The notes under the pieces: model-generated
Told to the model about the DNA's origin: nothing
The model's database searches: none
Seen by the model: only the letters and a program-made list of their open reading frames with translations
Made by a program: the position numbers and the translations under genes
In this document: one piece after another, positions 1 to 4,529 of the stretch
Layout of the letters: each line of letters opens with the position of its first letter
Numbering within the stretch: position 1 is the stretch's first letter
Assembly (NCBI GenBank): GCA_035717365.1
Contig: DASTIS010000128.1
Span: forward strand, 1 to 10,698
DNA: 10,698 nt
Source: 66-474 sp035717365
GTDB lineage: Bacteria; Pseudomonadota; Gammaproteobacteria; Xanthomonadales; Rhodanobacteraceae
Direction of reading: 5' to 3'

Positions 1-111
1 ATCACGCAGGCAATCGATGTGTTCGATCAATAGCCGTTGACGTCGGTCTAGCAGGGCAATCGTGAAGAAGAATGTGCCGCCGGGAATGTGCGCGCGGATG
101 TAACGGGGCAT
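1..111 (-). CDS. REP-associated tyrosine transposase (RAYT), N-terminal part, cut by the window edge
   Basis: Reading the minus strand from the ATG at 111-109 gives 37 codons with no stop before the window edge. The peptide starts MPRYIRAHIPGGTFFFT and continues with a LLDRRQRLLIEHID stretch. This is the usual N-terminus of REP-associated Y1 (HUH-type) transposases, which have a conserved GGT(F/Y)FFT strand followed by an L.RR..LL segment and a helix. In this family the enzyme cleaves and joins single-stranded REP hairpins with one catalytic tyrosine. The HUH motif and the tyrosine would lie beyond the window, so intactness cannot be judged. A GAGG lies 12 nt before the start, rather far for a ribosome binding site. 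Three REP hairpins sit directly upstream, the expected neighbourhood for a RAYT gene. The family call rests on the short N-terminus plus the adjacent REPs. Confidence 0.75.
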   Translation of the reverse strand, partial: MPRYIRAHIPGGTFFFTIALLDRRQRLLIEHIDCLRD

Positions 112-142
112 GGTCGGTTGTCACCTCGCCGCATGTTGGGAT

Positions 143-255
143 GGCGGGATTCGCTGCGCTGCTCCCGCCCTACGTGTCGGGACGGCGGGATTCGCTGCGC
201 TGCTCCCGCCCTACGTGTTGGGATGGCGGGATTCGCTGCGCTGCTCCCGCCCTAC
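143..255 (-). repeat. Three-copy REP array, GTAG type, 41-bp period
   Basis: Three near-identical 31-bp units lie at 143-173, 184-214 and 225-255, spaced exactly 41 bp apart. Read on the minus strand, each is the tetranucleotide GTAG, then GGCGGGA, a 13-nt loop (GCAGCGCAGCGAA) and TCCCGCC, giving a perfect 7-bp stem. The 10-bp linkers are also nearly conserved (GTGTTGGGAT or GTGTCGGGAC on the plus strand). A GTAG tetranucleotide at the foot of a hairpin is the signature of REPs recognised by RAYT transposases, and the partial RAYT gene begins 32 bp away. All three units point the same way as the transposase gene, not in inverted pairs. The last unit overlaps the end of comM. Confidence 0.85.
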
Positions 256-1760
256 TTCGTTCCGCTGGTCGCTCTTCGGTACTGCACGGCTTCGGCGAGG
301 TGTTCGCGTACGATGTGCTCGTCGCCGGCGAGATCGGCGATGGTGCGTGCCACGCGCAGCACGCGGTGCCAGGCGCGCGCGGACATCGCGAGTTTGTCCA
401 TCGCGCGTTGCAGCAGCACACGTTCGGTGTCGCCCAGCGCGCAGTCGCGTTCGAGTTCGCGCGTGCCCAGCGCGGCGTTGGGTTTTCCGGCCCGTTCCAG
501 GGCACGTTCGCGCGCGGCGGTGACGCGCGCATGCACCGTTGCGGAATCCTCGTCGTGTGGATTGCGCGCGACGTCCAGTTCGGTCAGCGACATGCGCGGC
601 ACATCGACCATGATGTCGATTCGGTCGAGCAGGGGCCCGGAAATCCGCCCGCGGTAGCGCGCGATCTGATCCGGCGTGCAATGGCAGCGGCCATCGGGGT
701 CGCCGGCGTAGCCGCACGGGCAGGGATTCATCGCCGCGACCAGTTGGAAGTGTGCGGGGAATTCGGCCTGGTGCGCCGCGCGCGAAATCACGATGCGGCC
801 CGATTCCAGCGGTTCGCGCAGCACCTCGAGTACGCGTCGGTCGAATTCCGGCAGCTCGTCCAGGAACAGCACGCCGTTGTGCGCGAGCGAGATCTCGCCG
901 GGGCGCGGGTGCGAACCGCCGCCGACCAGTGCGACACCCGAAGCGGTGTGGTGCGGCGCGCGATAAGGTCGTTGCCGCCAGCCGGCGGCGTCGACGGACA
1001 CGCCCGCGACCGACCGCACCGCGCAGGCCTCGATGGCTTCGGTTTCGGTCATGGGTGGCAGGATGCCCGGCAGGCGCGCCGCCAGCATCGACTTGCCGGT
1101 GCCGGGAGGGCCCACCATCAAGAGGTGATGCCCACCCACGGCGGCGATTTCCAGCGCGCGTCGGGCCTGGCGTTGCCCACGCACGTCGGCGAGATCGGGA
1201 TAGGCGACGGTGCTGTCGGGCTTGTCGGTGGCGGGTGCAGGCAGGACGTCGACCCCGCGCAGGTGCGCGCAGACATCAGCCAGCGTGCGGGCGACCCGCA
1301 CGTCGACGTCGGCGAGCAGCGAGGCTTCGTGCGCATTCCCGGCGGGAACGATCACGCAACGTTTGCCATTGCGCGCGCGCAACAGGGCGGGCAACACACC
1401 CGGTACAGGGCGCAGTTCGCCGGACAGCGCCAGTTCGCCCAGGAATTCGCAACCCTGCAACGCCTCGCGTGGCACCTGCCCGCCGGCCGCGAGAATGCCG
1501 AGCGCGATGGCGAGGTCGAAGCGCCCGCCGTCCTTGGGCAGTTCGGCCGGCGCGAGGTTCACCGTGACGCGCCGGTTGGGGTATTCGAATTGGGTGTTCT
1601 GGATCGCCACGCGCACGCGATCGCGCGCCTCGCGCACCGCGGCTTCCGGCAAGCCGACGATCGAAGTGCCGGGCAGGCCGCCGGACAGATGCACTTCCAC
1701 CGTCACCAGCGGCGCGACCACGCCCTCGGAGGCGCGGGTGAGGGCAACGGCGAGAGACAT
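252..1760 (-). CDS. comM: YifB/ComM family Mg-chelatase-like AAA+ ATPase
   Basis: A 502-residue protein of the YifB/ComM family. ComM homologues are hexameric helicases that promote branch migration when single-stranded DNA is integrated during natural transformation. The N-terminal ChlI-like domain (about 1-170) contains GLPGTSIVGLPE and the NLAPAELPK motif. The AAA+ core has Walker A GPPGTGKS (217-224), Walker B VLFLDELPEF (297-306) and an arginine-finger region GPLLDRID near 375-382. The cysteine cluster MNPCPCGY (344-351) with CHC (359-361) is typical of the family. I chose the ATG at 1760 because MSLAVALTRA is the family N-terminus and GAAGGA-like sequence precedes it (AAGGAATCCGTGGC then ATG). 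An in-frame start upstream at 1859 would add 33 residues read from a repeat element. The length is close to the usual 500-510. The TAG stop lies inside the third REP unit. ubiK lies 180 bp upstream on the same strand and may be co-transcribed. Confidence 0.95.
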   Translation of the reverse strand: MSLAVALTRASEGVVAPLVTVEVHLSGGLPGTSIVGLPEAAVREARDRVRVAIQNTQFEYPNRRVTVNLAPAELPKDGGRFDLAIALGILAAGGQVPREALQGCEFLGELALSGELRPVPGVLPALLRARNGKRCVIVPAGNAHEASLLADVDVRVARTLADVCAHLRGVDVLPAPATDKPDSTVAYPDLADVRGQRQARRALEIAAVGGHHLLMVGPPGTGKSMLAARLPGILPPMTETEAIEACAVRSVAGVSVDAAGWRQRPYRAPHHTASGVALVGGGSHPRPGEISLAHNGVLFLDELPEFDRRVLEVLREPLESGRIVISRAAHQAEFPAHFQLVAAMNPCPCGYAGDPDGRCHCTPDQIARYRGRISGPLLDRIDIMVDVPRMSLTELDVARNPHDEDSATVHARVTAARERALERAGKPNAALGTRELERDCALGDTERVLLQRAMDKLAMSARAWHRVLRVARTIADLAGDEHIVREHLAEAVQYRRATSGTK

Positions 1761-1794
1761 GCCACGGATTCCTTCGAGACCGCCCAATTTGAGT

Positions 1795-1893
1795 TCGTCA
1801 TTCCGGGCGCCGCGAAGCAGTGACCCGGAACCCAGTGACGTTGCTGGAAACGGGCGCAAAGTCGCTGGGCCCCGGCTTGCGCCGGGGTGACGA
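1795..1893. repeat. Diverged GTCATTCCGG-ended palindromic element (about 99 bp)
   Basis: The spacer between ubiK and comM starts with TCGTCATTCCGGG and ends with CCGGGGTGACGA. The outer 12 bases are inverted repeats with two mismatches. Inside are ACCCGGAACCCAGTGAC near the left end and CGCTGGGCCCCGG near the right, matching the internal arms of the better preserved element at 3868-3998. GCCCCGGCTTGCGCCGGGGT at the right end is itself a hairpin. The element covers the upstream region of comM, so a comM transcript starting at ubiK would include it. It looks like a non-coding MITE-like or REP-like repeat with no transposase of its own in the window. Confidence 0.65.
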
Positions 1894-1940
1894 CGGGAAC
1901 TTTGATGAGGTGGAAGGCCGGGAGCGCGATGTACCTGATT

Positions 1941-2183
1941 TCAGCGTGCCGCTTCCAGTTCGGCCACGCGCCGTTCCAGTTGCGTGACCTGTTCGCGGGC
2001 CCGGTCGAGGACGGCGCGCTGGGCGTCGAACTCCTCTCGGGTGACAAGGTCGAGGCGGCGCAATCCATGCGCCAGCACATCCCGAAAATTGGCTTCCATG
2101 TCGTCCCGCGCCTGCGCCAGTCCCGGAGGAACCAGGGTAGCCAGCCGGTGCGCGAGTTGGTCTATGGAGTGCACGTCAATCAT
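1941..2183 (-). CDS. ubiK: Ubiquinone biosynthesis accessory factor UbiK (BMFP/YqiC family)
   Basis: An 80-residue protein of the BMFP (YqiC) family. In E. coli, UbiK binds UbiJ as part of the soluble Ubi complex for the hydroxylation and methylation steps of ubiquinone synthesis, and is needed mainly for aerobic growth. The family hallmark is LVTREEFDAQRAVLDRAREQ (about 46-65), followed by a C-terminal coiled coil with heptad-like leucines (QLERRVAELEAAR). The N-terminal half (IDQLAHRL to DVLAHGLRRL) is the usual amphipathic helical region. I start at the ATG at 2183 (MIDVHSIDQLA) because a GAGG lies at suitable spacing before it. The in-frame ATG at 2201 would add six residues that do not look like the family. 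comM follows 180 bp downstream on the same strand. A dyad at 2256-2273 lies 73 bp upstream and could be regulatory. Confidence 0.92.
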   Translation of the reverse strand: MIDVHSIDQLAHRLATLVPPGLAQARDDMEANFRDVLAHGLRRLDLVTREEFDAQRAVLDRAREQVTQLERRVAELEAAR

Positions 2184-2255
2184 GTCGTAGCCTCGATGCA
2201 TCCGCAGGTTACGCCTCCAGGATTGGCGCCACCATCGGCGGATGCCTTGTTGTGG

Positions 2256-2273
2256 TGTAGGGATTTTCCTACA
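2256..2273. promoter_or_regulatory. Dyad TGTAGG-N6-CCTACA, possible operator or RNA hairpin
   Basis: Perfect 6-bp arms, TGTAGG and CCTACA, flank GATTTT. The dyad lies 73 bp upstream of ubiK and just before the first hairpin repeat. It could be an operator, a short hairpin, or a remnant of another palindromic repeat. No family assignment is possible. Confidence 0.3.
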
Positions 2274-2280
2274 TGCTTGT

Positions 2281-2380
2281 GCGTTCGTCCATGAACGCGG
2301 CTTCGTTCAACCATGACGCAAACGACAGCGCTCGGCGGCTTGAAAGACCAGAACGGGCCTCCGTGCCCTGAGTTTCCCAC
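2281..2380 (+). repeat. TCCATGA-core hairpin repeat, copy A
   Basis: A roughly 100-bp unit. It opens with GCGTTCGTCCATGAACGC (stem GCGTTC/GAACGC, 2281-2298), carries TTGAAAGACCAGAACGGGC near its end, and has a second small stem GGGC/GCCC at 2355-2368. It aligns without gaps to copy B, which starts 107 bp downstream, at about 80% identity by eye. It is less similar to the copy at 8729. It is non-coding and of unknown family name. Confidence 0.7.
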
Positions 2381-2387
2381 GTTATAT

Positions 2388-2487
2388 GCGTTCGTCCATG
2401 AACGCGACTTCGCTCAACGATGGCGAGGACGACGGCGCCCAGTGGTTTGAAAGACCGGAACGGGCTTCCATGCCCTGACTTTTCACA
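2388..2487 (+). repeat. TCCATGA-core hairpin repeat, copy B
   Basis: Second tandem copy. The opening hairpin GCGTTCGTCCATGAACGC (2388-2405) is identical to copy A. TTTGAAAGACCGGAACGGGC follows, and then the GGGC/GCCC stem GGGCTTCCATGCCC (2462-2475). The 3' flank (TGACTTTTCACAACAGCCGCT, to about 2496) resembles the end of the copy at 8729-8839, suggesting the full unit extends that far. It lies 52 bp before the P-II start. Confidence 0.7.
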
Positions 2488-2539
2488 ACAGCCGCTCTCG
2501 TCGCGGCATTTTCGCGTTCCGCTCCGGTAAGATCGGGCC

Positions 2540-2878
2540 ATGAAGCTGATCACCGCCATCATCAAGCCGTTCAAGCTGGACGACGTGCGCGAGGCGCTGT
2601 CGGAAGTGGGCGTCAACGGCATCACGGTCACCGAGGTCAAGGGCTTCGGACGCCAGAAGGGCCATACCGAGCTGTACCGTGGCGCCGAATACGTGGTCGA
2701 TTTCCTGCCGAAAGTCAAACTCGAGATCGCGCTGCCCGACAACCTGGTCGAACGCGCGGTCGAGGCCATCACCCATGCCGCGCGCACCGGCAAGATCGGT
2801 GACGGCAAGGTCTTCATCTCGACGCTGGACCAGGTGATCCGCATCCGCACGGGTGAACTCGACGCCGACGCTTTGTAG
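2540..2878 (+). CDS. glnB: P-II family nitrogen regulatory protein (GlnB/GlnK)
   Basis: A 112-residue P-II signal transducer of standard length. The trimeric protein senses 2-oxoglutarate, ATP/ADP and, through uridylylation, glutamine. It controls glutamine synthetase adenylylation, NtrB or the AmtB ammonium channel. The T-loop GFGRQKGHTELYRGAEY (35-51) is intact and includes the uridylylated Tyr51. The B-loop TGKIGDGKVF (83-92) and C-loop RIRTGE (101-106) are present. GlnB and GlnK cannot be told apart from sequence alone: MKLITAIIKP is GlnK-like, while no amtB or glnA lies beside it. I use glnB provisionally. There is no clear Shine-Dalgarno sequence. A TAAGAT at 2528-2533 could be a -10 box giving a very short leader. 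The TAG stop is followed after one base by a strong hairpin (2880-2897), and mutM converges from the other side. Confidence 0.95.
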   Translation: MKLITAIIKPFKLDDVREALSEVGVNGITVTEVKGFGRQKGHTELYRGAEYVVDFLPKVKLEIALPDNLVERAVEAITHAARTGKIGDGKVFISTLDQVIRIRTGELDADAL

Positions 2879-2879
2879 T

Positions 2880-3000
2880 GCGGTCATCCATGACCGCCGT
2901 TTCTGGGAAGCTATTTCGGGTGGGCTGGACTGGAAAGCTTGATGCGATGATGTCGGCGTGCGCGCTAGCGCATCGCAACGCGGCGATCATGGACGATCGC
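2880..3000. repeat. Inverted pair of TCCATGA-core hairpins between convergent P-II gene and mutM
   Basis: The spacer between the two converging genes opens with GCGGTCATCCATGACCGC (2880-2897), an 8-bp stem with a 2-nt loop. It closes with GCGATCATGGACGATCGC (2983-3000), which on the minus strand reads GCGATCGTCCATGATCGC. Each hairpin begins 1-3 bp after the stop codon of the gene on its side and has the same polarity relative to transcription. Between them is the 10-bp palindrome GCGCTAGCGC (2962-2971). This is a BIME-like arrangement that may protect or end both mRNAs. There is no U-tract, so it is not a classical intrinsic terminator. Confidence 0.7.
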
Positions 3001-3003
3001 AAA

Positions 3004-3816
3004 TCAATGCTGGCAGTGCGGGCACCAGTAACTCATCCGCTGCCCGATCACCTGCGCGCGGATCGGCGTGGCGCACACCTTGCAGGGCTCGCCCGCGCGG
3101 CCGTACACGGCGAGTTCCTGTTCGAAGTATCCGGGCGCGCCGTCGGGCGCGAGGTAATCGCGCAGCGACGTGCCGCCCTGGGTGATGGCGTACTCCAGGA
3201 CCCGCCGGATCTCGCCCGCGATGCGTGCGTAACGCGCACGTGACACCGCGCCCGCGGCGCGCTTCGGATGCACGCCCGCGGCGAACAAGGCTTCGCTGGC
3301 GTAGATGTTGCCGACGCCGACCACCACGGCCTGGTCCATCAGGAACGTCTTCACCGCCGCGCTGCGTCCCCGCGAAAGGGCCCACAGCCAGTCGCCGTCG
3401 AACGCGTCGCCCAGCGGTTCCGGGCCCAGTCCGCGCAGCAGCGGGTGGATTTCGCCGGGCTTCTGCCACAGGAGGCAGCCGAACCGGCGCGGATCGTTGA
3501 AGCGCAAGGCCTTGCCCGAGTCGAACACCAGGTCGTAGTGATCGTGCTTGCGCGGCGGCAGCGCCGGTTCGGTGAGCCGCAGCGAGCCCGACATCCCGAG
3601 GTGGAGCAATGCGCTGCCGGCCCGCGTGTGCAACAGCAGGTATTTGGCGCGTCGTTCCACGGCGTCGATTCGCTGCCCCGGCAGCTTTGCGCTGATGGCG
3701 CGCGGGATCGGCCAGCGCAAATCCTTGCGGCGCAGCAGGACCCGTTCGACCACGCGGCCGGTCACGAACGGCGCAATGCCGCGTTTGGTGGTTTCGACTT
3801 CGGGAAGTTCTGGCAT
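3004..3816 (-). CDS. mutM: Formamidopyrimidine-DNA glycosylase (8-oxoguanine repair)
   Basis: A 270-residue Fpg/MutM, matching the usual length of about 270. It excises oxidised purines such as 8-oxoguanine and FapyG by N-glycosylase plus AP-lyase action. The N-terminus MPELPEVETT provides catalytic Pro2 and Glu3. Lys58 (in RRAKYLLLH) matches the conserved active-site lysine, and NDPRRFG (107-113) carries the DNA-contacting arginine. The helix-two-turn-helix segment VVGVGNIYASEALF is near 165-178. The C-terminal zinc finger is complete, with Cys245, Cys248, Cys265 and Cys268. The ATG at 3816 is fixed by the obligate Pro-Glu after methionine. Upstream sequence shows only a weak ribosome binding site. 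A MITE-like element lies 52 bp upstream, and a hairpin repeat follows 3 bp after the stop. Confidence 0.97.
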   Translation of the reverse strand: MPELPEVETTKRGIAPFVTGRVVERVLLRRKDLRWPIPRAISAKLPGQRIDAVERRAKYLLLHTRAGSALLHLGMSGSLRLTEPALPPRKHDHYDLVFDSGKALRFNDPRRFGCLLWQKPGEIHPLLRGLGPEPLGDAFDGDWLWALSRGRSAAVKTFLMDQAVVVGVGNIYASEALFAAGVHPKRAAGAVSRARYARIAGEIRRVLEYAITQGGTSLRDYLAPDGAPGYFEQELAVYGRAGEPCKVCATPIRAQVIGQRMSYWCPHCQH

Positions 3817-3867
3817 GGGCGTGAAGCGATTGGTATCGATTGCGTCTTGATCGGGATTCCGTGACTG

Positions 3868-3998
3868 TCGTCATTCCGGGGCCGCCCGCGTTCTGTGCGG
3901 GCGGAACCCGGAACCCAGTGTCTTTGCTCCCGGTTCGAAAATGCGCTGGGTTCCGGGTTCCATCGCCGGTGGAGTCGGCGCTGGCCCCGGAATGACGA
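3868..3998. repeat. 131-bp MITE-like nested palindrome with perfect 16-bp terminal inverted repeats
   Basis: The ends TCGTCATTCCGGGGCC (3868-3883) and GGCCCCGGAATGACGA (3983-3998) are perfect reverse complements over 16 bp. Inside, GGAACCCGGAACCCAG (3903-3918) and CTGGGTTCCGGGTTCC (3946-3961) form a second perfect 16-bp pair. CCGCCCGC/GCGGGCGG (3882-3889 and 3897-3904) makes a local side hairpin. The whole unit could fold into one long stem with side arms. It has no coding capacity. It lies between the last gene of the gld-like operon and mutM, and shares ends with the elements at 1795 and 8909. No target-site duplication is obvious. Confidence 0.8.
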
Positions 3999-4034
3999 GT
4001 GGGGAAGTGTGCATCCCTCACGGTCGTGCGCTCG

Positions 4035-4529
4035 CTACTTTTCTTCCGTCGCTCCCTTGGTCAGCATCACTTCGGGGGAGTACTGCCGCGGCACCAGCGC
4101 CACCTTGTCGCCGACCCGTACGTAGCGCAGGTCGTCAAGCGCGGTGAAGCCGCCGTATTCGAGGCGCGTGCCGTCGAGGGTCAGGGTCGCCGAAGGATGC
4201 GCCAGGCCGACCTTGGCAGGCGCGATCGCCGCGGCAGGGATCCAGCGCGCAACCGGGGTCGCGGCGAGGTTGGCAAGGCGCTGCACCCTGGCGTCGTCGG
4301 CGCGTGCGTTCGAAGGCTGCGCACGCCACCAGCCGCCATGGCGTTTCTCGAACGTCTGGGGGGCGAGCGGTGGAATGTCGAGTCCGATATGCGTCACCGT
4401 CTCCGGAACGAGTCCGGTCAGCGCCCGCGGATTGGCCACGTAAGCGCGCCGACCCTGCCACAACACCGTCGCGACCAGCGCCACGGCGATCAGCGCGAGG
4501 ATTCCGAGGCTGCGGGTTGCGCGGGTCAC
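4035..4529 (-). CDS. DUF4340-like membrane-anchored protein of the gld-type ABC operon
   Basis: A 164-residue protein with one N-terminal transmembrane helix (about 8-24, LGILALIAVALVATVLW) and no obvious cleavage site. An extracytoplasmic domain of about 135 residues follows. The soluble part, with THIGLDIPPLAPQTFEKRHGGWW and a later RLEYGGFTALDDLRYVRVGDKVALVP stretch, resembles DUF4340 proteins. These commonly end operons encoding GldG-family proteins. It is shorter than many DUF4340 proteins and may carry only one repeat of the fold. The start is GTG at 4529: GTGA joins it to the TGA of the preceding gene (4-bp overlap), so translation is probably coupled. No biochemical role is known. The family call is by pattern and context. 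Confidence 0.75.
   Translation of the reverse strand: MTRATRSLGILALIAVALVATVLWQGRRAYVANPRALTGLVPETVTHIGLDIPPLAPQTFEKRHGGWWRAQPSNARADDARVQRLANLAATPVARWIPAAAIAPAKVGLAHPSATLTLDGTRLEYGGFTALDDLRYVRVGDKVALVPRQYSPEVMLTKGATEEK

Larger units (their letters stand above)
2184..2539. other. Divergent intergenic spacer between ubiK and the P-II gene
   Basis: This 356-bp stretch has no gene I can support. It holds the TGTAGG/CCTACA dyad (2256-2273) and two tandem copies of a hairpin-bearing repeat (2281-2380 and 2388-2487), followed by the presumed promoter region of the P-II gene. A TAAGAT resembling a -10 box lies at 2528-2533, only 6 nt before the P-II start, with no good -35 box. I saw no sigma-54 (-24/-12) promoter and no NtrC-type dyad. 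Reading frames through the repeats give peptides rich in VHGRTH or MDERT, as expected of translated palindromes. Confidence 0.6.

Noticed and set aside
72..1823. 583-codon open frame on the plus strand opposite comM
   Set aside because: It is antisense to a clear ComM with all motifs, and its peptide is rich in Arg, Ala, Gly, His and Gln, as expected of a high-GC shadow frame. It also runs through the REP array.
1761..1859. Upstream start that would add 33 residues to ComM
   Set aside because: The added peptide is read through the repeat element and is unlike the family. The ATG at 1760 has a good ribosome binding site and the conserved MSLA start.
2269..2850. 193-codon minus-strand frame spanning the hairpin repeats and the P-II gene
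   Set aside because: It consists of antisense P-II sequence plus translated repeat (VHGRTH-type peptides), typical of spurious repeat ORFs.
2880..2897. Classical intrinsic terminator for the P-II gene
   Set aside because: The hairpin is strong but is not followed by a U-tract. It is better described as a member of the dispersed repeat family.
2878..3243. 121-codon plus-strand frame starting just after the P-II gene
   Set aside because: It is translated hairpin repeat (MRSSMTA, MDDRK) followed by antisense mutM.
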